A DNA stretch of 64,000 bases from Streptomyces djakartensis (GCF_014651075.1 NZ_BMWE01000017.1:62001-126000), one strand, 5' to 3'; positions 36,389-44,383 are shown, counted from the stretch's first letter. The notes: generated from the letters alone by a model not told the origin. Translations and numbers: made by a program.

Positions 36389-38380
36389 TCAGCCCGCCTT
36401 CGGCGTCGGCACCTTCGGGGCGGGCGCGACCGGAGGAATCGTCGTCGGCTGCGTGGCCGTCGTGGGTGACGTGGCGAACTGCTCCGCCTGGAGCGCGTAC
36501 AGCTCGGCGTAGAGACCGCCGGTCGCCAGCAGCTCGTCCGGTGTCCCGGACTCCACCAGCCGGCCCTGGTCCAGGACGTGCACCAGGTCCGCGTGACGCA
36601 CCGAGGCCAGCCGGTGCGTGATCAGTACGACCGTCTGCCCGCTGTCGGCCAGGGCGCGGATCCGCTCGAAGACCTCCAGCTCGGCCCGGGCGTCCAGCGC
36701 CGCCGTCGGCTCGTCCACGATCAGGATGCGGCCCCTGCGATAGGCCGCCCGGGCGATGCCCAGCCGCTGCCACTGGCCGCCCGACAGTTCGTGCCCGCCG
36801 CTGAAGTTGCGGGCGAGCAGCGTGTCCAGCCCGCGCGGCAGGTCCGCGATCACCGTCTCCGCCCCGGCCTCGGCGATCGACGCGGCCAGCCGCTCCTCGC
36901 ACACCGGCGCCGATGTGCGCCCCAGAGCGACGTTCACCCGGGCCGTGAACGGCCACCGCTTGAAGTCCTGGGCCACCATCGCGATCCGCTCAGCCAGCCG
37001 GTGCCGGTCGGCGGTCGCCGCGTCCACGTCGTCCCAGAGGATCCGCCCCCGCTGCGGTGTGTAGAGCCCGGCCAGCAGCTTGACCAGGGTCGTCTTGCCC
37101 GAGCCGTTCTCGCCGACCAGCGCCACGATCCGGCCGAGCGGGAGGCTGAGCGTCACGTCGTCGAGGGCGGGACGGGCGGAGTCGCCCGGGTAACGGAACG
37201 TGACGTTCTCGAAGCGGATCTCGCGCGGGTCCTCCGGCAGCGGCGCGCCCCCCACCGGAATCGCCCACTGCGCGGCCTCGTCGTACAGCCGTTGCAGGTC
37301 GCCCACGAAGAGCGCCTCCTCGTGGAGCGCGTTGACCTCCACCACGAGCGTGTCGAGGCTCTGTGAGCCGGTGCGGATCGCGATCACGGCCGTACCCGCC
37401 ACCGACAGGGCCATCGCCCCGGCCAGCAGCAGCCCGCCGAGCGTCGCGTACGTCGCCACCGTCGCCAGGCCCGTCCAGGCCGCGGCGATCAGGCCGGTGC
37501 GGGCGGCCAGCCGGGCGAGGCGGGCCTGCTCGGCCTCCGCCGTCTCGGACATCGCGCGGAAGTGCCGCAGCAGGAACGCACCCACTCCGTGCACCCGGAT
37601 CTCCGGGGCCGCCTCGGGCTCGATCAGAAGGCTGCCCAGCAGCCGTCCCGCCCGGACGTGTTGCACCCAGGCGTGGAAGGACTCGTAGCGCCGCCGGGCG
37701 ACGGTCAGCGCGCTCCAGGCACTCGGCAGCGTCATCGTCACCAGCAGCGGCAGGAGCGCCGGGTGCAGCACGGTCAGCACGCCGGCCGCCGCCACCAGCG
37801 AGATCATCGCGTTGATCACGCGCGTCCCGTAGCTGATCATCCGACTGGCGGAGGCGGCGCCGTACTGGGCGGTGTCCAGCAGCTTGTGGAAGGCGTGGTC
37901 CTCGATCGCGGCCAGCTCGACGGCCGCCGCCCGCTCCAGGTACCGCTCGGTCGCCACCCGCTCCACCTTGGGCTCCAGCCGCCCGGTGGCGTAGGTGCTC
38001 GCGGCCCGCAGCAGTGCGGCGAGCAGCATCACGACGGCGACCGTGACCAGCGCGGGGAGGGCTCCGCGCAGGCGGTCCTCGATCGGTCCGCCGTCCATGA
38101 GCCGGGCCAGCACACTGTTGACCGCGAGCAGGCTCACCGCCTGCGCCACACCCCGGCCCGCCTCGGCGGCCAGCACGACCCGCGCGGCGCCCGGGTCGGC
38201 CTGCCGGGCGAGCCGCAGGCTGGACGCCAGCAGGGAGGGCAGCCGGGCGATCATCGCGCGGAAGTTCAGCTCAAGGAACGCGTCGGCGTGCTGGTTCCAG
38301 CCCATGTCGTAGCGCAGCGGTCCGCCGAAGAGCAGCCGCTCCGACTCGGACACCTCCGGCGCGGTCCGCTTCTTCCCCAC
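36389..38380 (-). CDS. ABC exporter (fused membrane and ATPase domains)
   Basis: 663-residue half-size exporter. Residues ~70-370 hold the transmembrane domain with about six spans (LVTVAVVMLLAALLRAASTYATG, GLATVATYATLGGLLLAGAMAL). The nucleotide-binding domain contains Walker A GENGSGKTT (near 425), Q-loop VAQDFKRW, signature LSGGQWQRLGIARA, Walker B ILIVDEPTAALD and the H-loop THRLAS, all intact. The tail is Thr/Pro-rich. Substrate unknown; it resembles exporters of peptides or lipids. I chose GTG at 38378-38380 (GGGGGAGG 10 nt upstream). The frame stays open for another 1.1 kb upstream, but that part runs through the 35-bp repeats and the opposite frames of other genes. Confidence 0.9.
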   Translation of the reverse strand: MGKKRTAPEVSESERLLFGGPLRYDMGWNQHADAFLELNFRAMIARLPSLLASSLRLARQADPGAARVVLAAEAGRGVAQAVSLLAVNSVLARLMDGGPIEDRLRGALPALVTVAVVMLLAALLRAASTYATGRLEPKVERVATERYLERAAAVELAAIEDHAFHKLLDTAQYGAASASRMISYGTRVINAMISLVAAAGVLTVLHPALLPLLVTMTLPSAWSALTVARRRYESFHAWVQHVRAGRLLGSLLIEPEAAPEIRVHGVGAFLLRHFRAMSETAEAEQARLARLAARTGLIAAAWTGLATVATYATLGGLLLAGAMALSVAGTAVIAIRTGSQSLDTLVVEVNALHEEALFVGDLQRLYDEAAQWAIPVGGAPLPEDPREIRFENVTFRYPGDSARPALDDVTLSLPLGRIVALVGENGSGKTTLVKLLAGLYTPQRGRILWDDVDAATADRHRLAERIAMVAQDFKRWPFTARVNVALGRTSAPVCEERLAASIAEAGAETVIADLPRGLDTLLARNFSGGHELSGGQWQRLGIARAAYRRGRILIVDEPTAALDARAELEVFERIRALADSGQTVVLITHRLASVRHADLVHVLDQGRLVESGTPDELLATGGLYAELYALQAEQFATSPTTATQPTTIPPVAPAPKVPTPKAG

Positions 38381-38590
38381 GGTCCACCGACCTCCCCCAC
38401 CTCGTGCCCCGCTCGTGAGCGGCCCACTATTGCGGGGCGGAGCCCGCTCGGGCAGGGCGCAGCCCGGGGCGCCGGGTGCGTGCGGGCGCACGGCCCGACC
38501 GGGGAGGGCATCGGGTGGCACGGGGGCGTGGACCGGTGCCGGTCGTGCGACCGGCCGCGGCGGTCCCTTCAGTCCCTCGGCCGAGCCGTG

Positions 38591-38790
38591 TGGCGGGTCT
38601 GTGTGCCGACTGGTCGGGCTGTGCGTGGGGGGTCTGTCTGCCGACTGGTCGGGCTCGTCGTGGCGGGTCTGTGTGCCGACCGGTCGGGCTGTCCGTGGCG
38701 GGTCTGTGTGCCGACTGGTCGGGCTCGTCGTGACGGGCCTGTGTGCCGACCGGCCGGGCTGCGCGTGGCGGGTCTTCGCGTCGACCGCCG
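38591..38790. repeat. Tandem array, exactly 35-bp unit, about six copies
   Basis: Units begin with TGGCGGGTCTGTGTG (or close variants) at 38591, 38626, 38661, 38696, 38731 and 38766; the sixth is diverged. Each of the first four units carries CCGAC-(T/C)G-GTCGG, a 5-bp hairpin or 12-bp near-palindrome. Unit ends alternate between GTGCG-like (units 1, 3, 5) and CGTCG (units 2, 4), giving a 70-bp higher-order repeat. The period of 35 breaks the reading frame, so it is not coding. It lies 210 bp upstream of the ABC exporter start, in the 38381-38844 gap, which otherwise shows no gene. Confidence 0.9.
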
Positions 38791-38844
38791 GCTCACGCCC
38801 GGCAGGATCCGCGCGTCGACGGAGCGGCCCGCGCCCGGGCGGCC

Positions 38845-39276
38845 TTACGCGCTGACCGGCCGCGACCAGGCCGGAGCTGTTCCCGTCGCGCGGCACAGCG
38901 CCAGGTACAGCGGGATCGGCGGGCTGTAGGGAAGGGTGCCGTCGGGGCGGTGGATCAGGTCGGGGACCCGCGCGATGTCCGTGACGACCGCGCCGGTGGC
39001 GTACCGCGCGGGGGCCGGCCATTCCAAGGCGTGGTCGGAGTCGGACGGGACCAGCCACCACCAGGTCGTCTCGTCGGCGTAGACGCACCCCACACGGGGC
39101 AACCGGGGCATGACCAGGGGGCCGAACCGGGCGGGAACCGCGACCGCGTCGCAGCCGAGCGGGGCGGTCATGCCGTCGGGCACGGGCAGGCGCAGGCCCT
39201 GGCCGGGGGGACGCAGGCCGCGCTGGAGGCGGGTCAGAGTGTCCAGGCTCAGGACGCGGCCGGGCCGGGGGTTCAT
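38845..39276 (-). CDS. Conserved protein of the WhiJ/AbaA-like module
   Basis: 143 residues, no signal peptide. It begins NPRPGRVLSLDTLTRLQRGL and contains a tryptophan-rich VGCVYADETTWWWLVPSD core and a C-terminal DLIHRPDGTLPYSPPIPLYLALC. I recognise it only as a protein that commonly accompanies ATP-binding regulator genes in Streptomyces. No function is known. Its ATG overlaps the stop codon of the ATP-binding gene (ATGA), so the two are translated together. Confidence 0.7.
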   Translation of the reverse strand: MNPRPGRVLSLDTLTRLQRGLRPPGQGLRLPVPDGMTAPLGCDAVAVPARFGPLVMPRLPRVGCVYADETTWWWLVPSDSDHALEWPAPARYATGAVVTDIARVPDLIHRPDGTLPYSPPIPLYLALCRATGTAPAWSRPVSA

Positions 39277-39938
39277 GCCGGCCCCGGCTCTCGGCGCCGC
39301 TCCTGCGAGGGAGTCTCGTGTGGTCCCCGCGGCCGGCGCGCATGGTGCGCCTCGTCCCCGTCGCCCGGGCCGTCGGACGGACCCGGTTTCGGGCGGGGGC
39401 CCCAGCCGAGGTCGTTCCCGGGCTCCACAGGGTTGCGCGAGGTGTCCGCCGTGCGCGGCAGCTCGGCCCAGACCAGCAGCCCGGGGCCCTGCTCCTGGGC
39501 GCCCCAGGCGTCACAGAGGGCGTCGACGAGAAGCAGTCCCCTCCCGTGCTCCTCCTCGGGCCGGGTCCGGGCGGCCGCGTGCGGCTGGCCCGGCGCGCAG
39601 CCCTCGTCCCGCACGGCTATCCGTACCAGGCCGTCACCGTCGTGCAACTCGCACACGATGTGTGTGCTCGCCGTGTGCACGATGGCGTTGGTGACCAGCT
39701 CGGAGACGACCAGGACCGCGCTGTCGCACGTGTCCTCGCACACCGACCAGCCGGCCAGCCGGGCCCGTGTCAGGCGTCTGGCCCGTGCGGGGGAACCCGG
39801 GTGTGCGGCCAGCTCGAAACGGAACCGGCGCTCGTCAGCGGCCCCCGGGGGGACGGCCTCCGTGGCGGCACCGAGGCCGTAAGGGCCTGCGGCGGCGTCT
39901 GCTCCTAAGGGCGCGGCGGGCGGAATCACGCTTGCCAC
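39273..39938 (-). CDS. ATP-binding protein of the RsbW/HATPase_c_2 type, with a TTA codon
   Basis: 221-residue regulator with a GHKL ATPase fold at about residues 35-165: the N-box ELVTNAIVHT, then RIAVRDEG (G1) and EHGRGLLLVDALCDAWG (G2). It resembles anti-sigma factor kinases, but in Streptomyces such proteins usually belong to WhiJ/AbaA-like clusters with an XRE regulator and a DUF397 protein, as here. The C-terminal 50 residues are Pro/Arg/Glu-rich. Codon 11 is TTA (39906-39908 on the complement), so translation should need the bldA tRNA. The start is uncertain: GTG at 39938 (GGCGGGG upstream), or GTG 39956, or TTG 39965. Confidence 0.82.
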   Translation of the reverse strand: MASVIPPAAPLGADAAAGPYGLGAATEAVPPGAADERRFRFELAAHPGSPARARRLTRARLAGWSVCEDTCDSAVLVVSELVTNAIVHTASTHIVCELHDGDGLVRIAVRDEGCAPGQPHAAARTRPEEEHGRGLLLVDALCDAWGAQEQGPGLLVWAELPRTADTSRNPVEPGNDLGWGPRPKPGPSDGPGDGDEAHHARRPRGPHETPSQERRREPGPA

Positions 39939-39954
39939 TATCGCCCCGCCGTGC

Positions 39955-39990
39955 ACACTTGGCAAGTGTCACTCTGAAAAATGCAGAGTG
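39955..39990. promoter_or_regulatory. Two adjacent palindromes in the divergent promoter of the WhiJ-like module
   Basis: Palindrome 1: ACACTTG-G-CAAGTGT (39955-39969), arms of 7 with one central base. Palindrome 2: CACTCT (39970-39975) and AGAGTG (39985-39990), spacer 9. They start directly at the ATP-binding gene and face the XRE gene at 40197. They are the most likely binding sites for the XRE protein itself (inference). No clear -10/-35 pair can be fixed. Confidence 0.65.
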
Positions 39991-40057
39991 CTGTGTGACG
40001 GTCTGGAAGGCCGTGGCACACTGCTCGCAACAGCACCCGGCGCGGCGCCAGTTGAGA

Positions 40058-40128
40058 TTCTCGAAGAATTGCTCGAAGAGCTGTTCGAAGTATTCGCTCG
40101 GATGCTCGGTTCTTCGAGAAGGTCTTCG
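40058..40128 (+). promoter_or_regulatory. Repeat-rich leader of the XRE gene
   Basis: Three 12-bp tandem units (CTCGAAGAATTG, CTCGAAGAGCTG, TTCGAAGTATTC) at 40060-40095 are followed by TTCTTCGAGAA (40110-40120), which is the exact reverse complement of TTCTCGAAGAA at 40058-40068, and by TCTTCG (40123-40128). Different pairings between units and complements are possible. The same DNA lies in a 70-codon frame (39988-40200) whose stop overlaps the XRE start as GTGA, but its codon bias is not that of a gene. Confidence 0.45.
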
Positions 40129-40196
40129 CACGACGCCGCCGGGCTGTCAGCGTTCTTCTGTGGCCGGCTCGTCGGAACTCTTGGTGGAGGTGGAGC

Positions 40197-41057
40197 GTGA
40201 GCGAACCGCGGTCCGCGCCGACGGTCGGTCAGGTCATCCTCGGGCGACGCCTGTTGGACCTGCGGGAACGTGCCGGGATGAAGCGTGAGGAGGCCGCCCG
40301 CATCCTCCGCGTCGCCCCCGCGACCGTCCGCCGCATGGAGATGGCCGAGGTCGCGCTCAAAATCCCGTACCTGCAACTGCTCCTGAAGGCATACGGAATC
40401 CCCGACGAGGAGGCCGAGGCTTTCGTCCAGCTGGCCGAGGAGGCCAACAAGCCCGGCTGGTGGCAGCGTTTCCACGACATCCTGCCCGGCTGGTTCTCGA
40501 TGTACGTGAGCCTGGAGGGCGCGGCCAGCGTCATCCGCAGTTACGAGCCCCACTTCGTTCCCGGGCTGCTGCAGACGGAGGACTACGCCCGCGGCGTGCT
40601 CCGCTCCGGCGCCATCGGGCAGACCCGGCCCGACGACATCGACCGTTATGTGGCTCTGCGCATGCAGCGGCAGGAGCTGCTCACCCGTGAAGACGCGCCC
40701 CGGCTGTGGGTCGTGATGGACGAGACCGCGCTGCGGCGCCCGGCCGGTGGCCCGGATGTCATGCGCGCCCAGATCGACCGGCTGCTCGATGCCGCGGAGC
40801 TGCCCAACGTGACGCTGCAGATCGCCCCGTTCGCGAACGGGCCGCATCCCGGCACGTACGGGCCGTTCGTGCTGTTCCGGTTCGCCATGCCCGAACTGCC
40901 GGACATGGTCTACAGCGAGTACCTGACCGGCGCGGTCTACCTCGACGCGCGCAGCGAGGTGGCGACCCACCTCGAGGTCATGGACCGCATGGCGGCACAG
41001 GCCGCTACGGCACATCGCACGAAGGAGATCCTCCGGGATCTCCGCAAGGAGCTGTAA
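40197..41057 (+). CDS. XRE-family regulator with DUF5753 domain (WhiJ-like)
   Basis: 286 residues. The helix-turn-helix lies at residues ~10-65 (GRRLLDLRERAGMKREEAARILRVAPATVRRMEMAEV), followed by the DUF5753 sensor region (about 95-275: YEPHFVPGLLQTEDYARGVL, RMQRQELLTREDAPRLWVVMDETALRR, PFANGPHPGTYGPFVLFRF). This is the layout of WhiJ and its many Streptomyces paralogues, which control development and antibiotic production together with a DUF397 partner. The GTG start has GGAGG and GGAG upstream. The DUF397 gene follows after the stop with no gap. Confidence 0.92.
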   Translation: MSEPRSAPTVGQVILGRRLLDLRERAGMKREEAARILRVAPATVRRMEMAEVALKIPYLQLLLKAYGIPDEEAEAFVQLAEEANKPGWWQRFHDILPGWFSMYVSLEGAASVIRSYEPHFVPGLLQTEDYARGVLRSGAIGQTRPDDIDRYVALRMQRQELLTREDAPRLWVVMDETALRRPAGGPDVMRAQIDRLLDAAELPNVTLQIAPFANGPHPGTYGPFVLFRFAMPELPDMVYSEYLTGAVYLDARSEVATHLEVMDRMAAQAATAHRTKEILRDLRKEL

Positions 41058-41312
41058 ATGGAGCGCATCAAGCCGCGCAAACACGTCTACAACGGCATGC
41101 CCGCGCGTGACTTGGGCAACGAGGGCTGGCACAAGCCGTGGAGCGGCGGGAACGGCGGCAACTGCCTGGAGGCGATGAAGCTCGCCGACGGCCGGATCGC
41201 CGTCCGCCAGTCGACCGACCCGGACGGTCCGGCGCTGATCTACACCACCGCCGAGATGACGGCCTTCATCGAGGGGGCCAAGGCGGGGGAGGCGGACTTC
41301 CTGCTGTCCTGA
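41058..41312 (+). CDS. DUF397 domain protein, partner of the XRE regulator
   Basis: 84 residues. The DUF397 core is clear: WHKPWSGGNGGNCLEAMKLADGRIAVRQSTDPDGPALIYTTAEMTAFIEGAKAGE. In WhiJ-type loci the DUF397 protein modulates the DNA-binding partner and the pair behaves in some ways like a toxin-antitoxin unit. The ATG directly follows the XRE stop, so translation is coupled. Slightly longer than the usual 60-70 residues because of an N-terminal ERIKPRKHVYNGMPARDLG extension. Confidence 0.92.
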   Translation: MERIKPRKHVYNGMPARDLGNEGWHKPWSGGNGGNCLEAMKLADGRIAVRQSTDPDGPALIYTTAEMTAFIEGAKAGEADFLLS

Positions 41313-41460
41313 CGTGCGTGCCGTTGCTCTCGTTCGATTGACTGACGCCGATGCCTGATTGCTGATCCCTACTTGCTGATCCCTGTTCGCCCACGCCGAA
41401 TTGCCGTTGCTGAACCGCTGGTGCTGAACTGACCACCTCTTGTGCCTTATGGAGTGCCTC

Positions 41461-42252
41461 ATGACCGGGCAGATCGACACGACCAGACCCCACCCCGCGC
41501 GGATGTACGACTGGTACCTCGGCGGCAAGGACAACTACCCGGTCGACGAGGAGATGGGCCGGCAGATGCTCACCCTCGACCCGAGGGTGCCGGTCATGGC
41601 GCGGGTCAACCGCGCGTTCATGCACCGGGCCACGCGCTGGCTGGCCCGGAACGGCGTACGGCAGTTCCTGGACGTCGGCACCGGCATTCCGACCGAGCCC
41701 AACCTCCACCAGGTCGCCCAGGGGATCGCCCCCGACGCCCGGGTCGTCTACTGCGACAACGACCCCATCGTGCTGGCCCACGCGGCGGCCCTGCTGCGCG
41801 GCACCGACGAAGGTGCCACCGAGTACCTCCAGGCGGACGTCCGCGACCCGGACGCCGTCCTGGAGGGTGCGCGGAAGGTCCTGGACCTCACCCGGCCCGT
41901 CGCACTGTCGCTCATCGCGCTGCTGCACTTCGTCTCCGACGAGGACGGCGCCCACGACCTGGTCCGCCGGCTGCTCGCCGAACTGCCCTCGGGCAGTTAT
42001 CTGGTGGTCACCCACGCCACCTCCGATTTCACCCCCGAGGAGTCGAAGGCGGCCACCGAGAAGCTCCGCGCCGCCGGTGTCACCCTGGCCCTGCGCTCCC
42101 GCGAGGAGTTCACCCGCTTCTTCGACGGCCTCGACCTCGTCGAACCCGGCGTCGAGGTGCCCCACCGCTGGCATCCCGAACTGGGCGAGCCCGTGCCCGG
42201 ACAGGACGACGGGGTGATCCCTGGGTACGGCGCGGTGGCGCGCAAGCCCTAG
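41461..42252 (+). CDS. DUF574 (Methyltransf_19) SAM-dependent methyltransferase
   Basis: 263 residues. The family signature is at the start: TTRPHPARMYDWYLGGKDNYPVDEEMG, then the SAM loop FLDVGTGIPTEPNLH and VVYCDNDPIV, and later PVALSLIALLHFV. The fold resembles leucine carboxyl methyltransferase-like enzymes; the substrate is unknown. These genes are highly multiplied in Streptomyces and often stand beside XRE/DUF397 pairs, as here. ATG at 41461 has GGAG 7 nt upstream. The 148 bp in front contain a short direct repeat, TTGCTGATCCCT twice (41359-41370, 41373-41384). Confidence 0.88.
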   Translation: MTGQIDTTRPHPARMYDWYLGGKDNYPVDEEMGRQMLTLDPRVPVMARVNRAFMHRATRWLARNGVRQFLDVGTGIPTEPNLHQVAQGIAPDARVVYCDNDPIVLAHAAALLRGTDEGATEYLQADVRDPDAVLEGARKVLDLTRPVALSLIALLHFVSDEDGAHDLVRRLLAELPSGSYLVVTHATSDFTPEESKAATEKLRAAGVTLALRSREEFTRFFDGLDLVEPGVEVPHRWHPELGEPVPGQDDGVIPGYGAVARKP

Positions 42253-42299
42253 GTGTGCTGTCCGGACAGGTTGGTGACGCGGCGGAGGGAGTCGACGCG

Positions 42300-42333
42300 A
42301 TGGGGGCACCGCCCGCGTGAGCGAAGCCGAGGG
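42300..42333. repeat. Degenerate copy of the dispersed Streptomyces repeat
   Basis: ATGGGGGCACC, then GCCCGCGTGAGCGAAGCCG, is a reverse-complement, mutated version of the element at 11504-11547 (shared GAGCGAAGCCGAGGG core). It lies between the convergent methyltransferase and MocR genes. Confidence 0.5.
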
Positions 42334-42437
42334 TGGTGAAGTCGGCGACCGACGAGAACGCGGCAGATGCGCGTGCCATGCCCCGCGTCTGCGGCGTGAT
42401 CCAAACGACAGGCCCCAGGGGCCCGGGCGGGGGCCGG

Positions 42438-43850
42438 TCAGGGAGGCGGCAGCACGCCGCACAGGGCCTGAAGGGCCGGCCCGTACGCGTGCTCGGAGGG
42501 GGTCGCGTATCCCACGACGATCCCGTCGGCCGCCGCCATGTCCGTCTCGGGGTGCCGGAACGCGGCCAGGCCGTCCAGGGCGACGCCCCGCCAGACGGCG
42601 GCCTTGACCGTTGACGCCTCGGTGCCCGGCGGCAGCCGCAGCACCGCGTGCAGCCCGGCCGCGATGCCGGTGGCCTCGATGTGCGGCGCGTGCTCGGCGA
42701 GCGCCGCGACCAGCCGGTCCCGGCGGCCCCGGTACCGCTGCCGCATACGCCGCACATGGCGGTCGTACGCCCCGGAGGCGACGAAGTCGGCGAGAGCCAG
42801 CTGGTCGAGGACGCTCGCCCACGCCTCCCGTTCTCCCTTGACGGCCAGTACGGCGTCGACGTACCGCTCCGGGAGCACCATCCAGCCCAGCCGCACCGCG
42901 GGCGACAGGCTCTTGCTGACCGAACCCATGTGGATCACGTGCTCGGGGTCCAGCCCCTGGACGGCGCCGACGGGCTTGCGGTCGTAGCGGAACTCCCCGT
43001 CGTAGTCGTCCTCCAGGACCAGCCCGCCCCGAGCTCGTGCCCAGTCGATCACGGCGGCGCGGCGCGCGGCGTGCAGCGGTCCGCCGGTCGGGAACTGGTG
43101 CGCAGGCGTGAGCAGCACGGCCCGCTCGCGCCCCAGCCGGTCGACCTCGGCGCCGTGTCCGTCGAGCGGAAGCGGCACGGTCCGCACGCCCGCGGTGGCG
43201 AGGATCTCGCGGTGGAATCCGAGCCCGTACGCCTCCACCCCCAGGGGCCCGCGCAGCACGCCCCCTCCGAAGAGCAGCCGCAGCGCATGCGCGAAGCCGG
43301 AGCAGATCACGATCCTGCCCGGCTCGGTGCGCACACCGCGGGCGCGTGCCAGGTACTCCGTGAGCGCCTCCCGCAGTTCCACCCGCCCGGCGGGGTCACC
43401 CGGGCCGAACACTTCGCTGGGCGCCTGCTGGAGAGCTCGCCGGTAGGCGGCCAGCCAGGCCGTGCGCGGGAACGCCGAGGCGTCCGGCGTTCCCTGCGCC
43501 AGGTTGTGCCGGGGGCCGCGCGCGCGTGGCGGTGCCTTCTTCGGCACACGGGCGGCGGGCCGCAATGGCTCCGCTCGCTCCCCGACCCGGGTGCCCGAGC
43601 CCTGACGGGCGGTGAGCCAGCCCTCCGCGACGAGTTCGGCGTACGCGTCGGCCACCGTGTTGCGGGCGACCCCGAGGTCGGCCGCGAGCGACCGGTAGGG
43701 CGGAAGCCGGGTGCCCGGGGCGAGCCGCCCGCTGCGTACGGCCTCGCGCAGCGCACGGGTCAGCGCGGCACGCCGCCCGCCCGGCCCGGTCAGCTCCAGA
43801 TGAAGGTCGGAACCGATCCGTTCCGCGGAATTGACCCATGAATCCACCAT
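42438..43850 (-). CDS. MocR-type regulator (GntR winged helix fused to aminotransferase fold)
   Basis: 470 residues. The N-terminal GntR domain (RALREAVRSGRLAPGTRLPPYRSLAADLGVARNTVADAYAEL) occupies 25-90; the rest is a PLP-dependent fold type I aminotransferase domain with VICSGFAHALRLL, LEDDYDGEFRYDRKPVG and the PLP lysine motif GSVSKSLSPAVRLGW. PdxR/MocR proteins use PLP or an aldimine as signal, and often control vitamin B6 or amine genes. The neighbour across a 47-bp divergent gap is an AhpD-like gene, its probable target. Confidence 0.92.
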   Translation of the reverse strand: MVDSWVNSAERIGSDLHLELTGPGGRRAALTRALREAVRSGRLAPGTRLPPYRSLAADLGVARNTVADAYAELVAEGWLTARQGSGTRVGERAEPLRPAARVPKKAPPRARGPRHNLAQGTPDASAFPRTAWLAAYRRALQQAPSEVFGPGDPAGRVELREALTEYLARARGVRTEPGRIVICSGFAHALRLLFGGGVLRGPLGVEAYGLGFHREILATAGVRTVPLPLDGHGAEVDRLGRERAVLLTPAHQFPTGGPLHAARRAAVIDWARARGGLVLEDDYDGEFRYDRKPVGAVQGLDPEHVIHMGSVSKSLSPAVRLGWMVLPERYVDAVLAVKGEREAWASVLDQLALADFVASGAYDRHVRRMRQRYRGRRDRLVAALAEHAPHIEATGIAAGLHAVLRLPPGTEASTVKAAVWRGVALDGLAAFRHPETDMAAADGIVVGYATPSEHAYGPALQALCGVLPPP

Positions 43851-43858
43851 GAGAATGC

Positions 43859-43890
43859 ACCCTACTGTGGGTCTTTCCGGCTCGTAGGTT
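43859..43890. promoter_or_regulatory. Overlapping divergent promoters of the MocR and AhpD-like genes
   Basis: The gap is only 47 bp. It holds an inverted repeat CCTAC (43861-43865) / GTAGG (43884-43888), a TAGGGT -10-like hexamer on the minus strand (43859-43864) and TAGGTT on the plus strand (43885-43890). The two promoters must overlap, so one bound MocR dimer could control both genes (inference). Confidence 0.4.
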
Positions 43891-43897
43891 GAAGGGC

Positions 43898-44383
43898 ATG
43901 ACGACGGACACGAGCATGAACACGACCCACGCGAAGACCCACCGACTGGAGTTCGCCCAGTCCGCCCCGAAGGCCTTCCGGGCCCTGATCGCCTTCGACG
44001 CCGCAGCCCGCGAGGGCCTCGACCCGGCCCTCGTCGAGCTGATCCAGATCCGCGCCTCGCACCTCAACCACTGCGCGTACTGCCTGCACATGCACACCAA
44101 CGACGCCCGCAAGGCCGGTGAGAGCGAGGACCGGCTGCACATGGTCGCCGTGTGGCGCGAGGCCCGCCACTTCTTCACCGAGCGGGAACAGGCGGCGCTG
44201 GCCCTGACGGAGGCGATGACGCTCGTGGCCGACGCCGGTGTCCCGGACGACGTCTACGAGCAGGCCGCGTCCCGCTTCGAGGAACGGGAACTGGCCCAGG
44301 TCCTCGCCCTGATCTGCGCGATCAACACGTGGAACAGGGTGGCGCTGTCGACGGGGAAGGTGGCCGGCACGGACGAGCGGTGA
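43898..44383 (+). CDS. AhpD-like carboxymuconolactone decarboxylase family protein
   Basis: 161 residues. The CMD motif HLNHCAYCLHMHT carries the redox pair Cys59-x2-Cys62 and nearby histidines, the active site of AhpD-like alkylhydroperoxidases. Such proteins reduce peroxides with a thiol partner. The start ATG at 43898 has GAAGGGC directly upstream; a TTG nine bases earlier is less likely. It is divergent from the MocR regulator. Confidence 0.88.
   Translation: MTTDTSMNTTHAKTHRLEFAQSAPKAFRALIAFDAAAREGLDPALVELIQIRASHLNHCAYCLHMHTNDARKAGESEDRLHMVAVWREARHFFTEREQAALALTEAMTLVADAGVPDDVYEQAASRFEERELAQVLALICAINTWNRVALSTGKVAGTDER

Noticed and set aside
38591..38790. 35-bp array as a CRISPR
   Set aside because: Units follow each other with no unique spacers, units differ from one another, and no cas genes are in the window.
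36389..39514. 1041-residue version of the ABC exporter
   Set aside because: The additional N-terminus is translated 35-bp repeats and the reverse frame of the module genes. A good ribosome site and the family start place the beginning at 38380.
39988..40200. 70-codon ORF ahead of the XRE gene as a normal gene
   Set aside because: The GTGA overlap is suggestive, but third-position GC is low for this genome and no ribosome site is seen; kept only as an observation on the leader.
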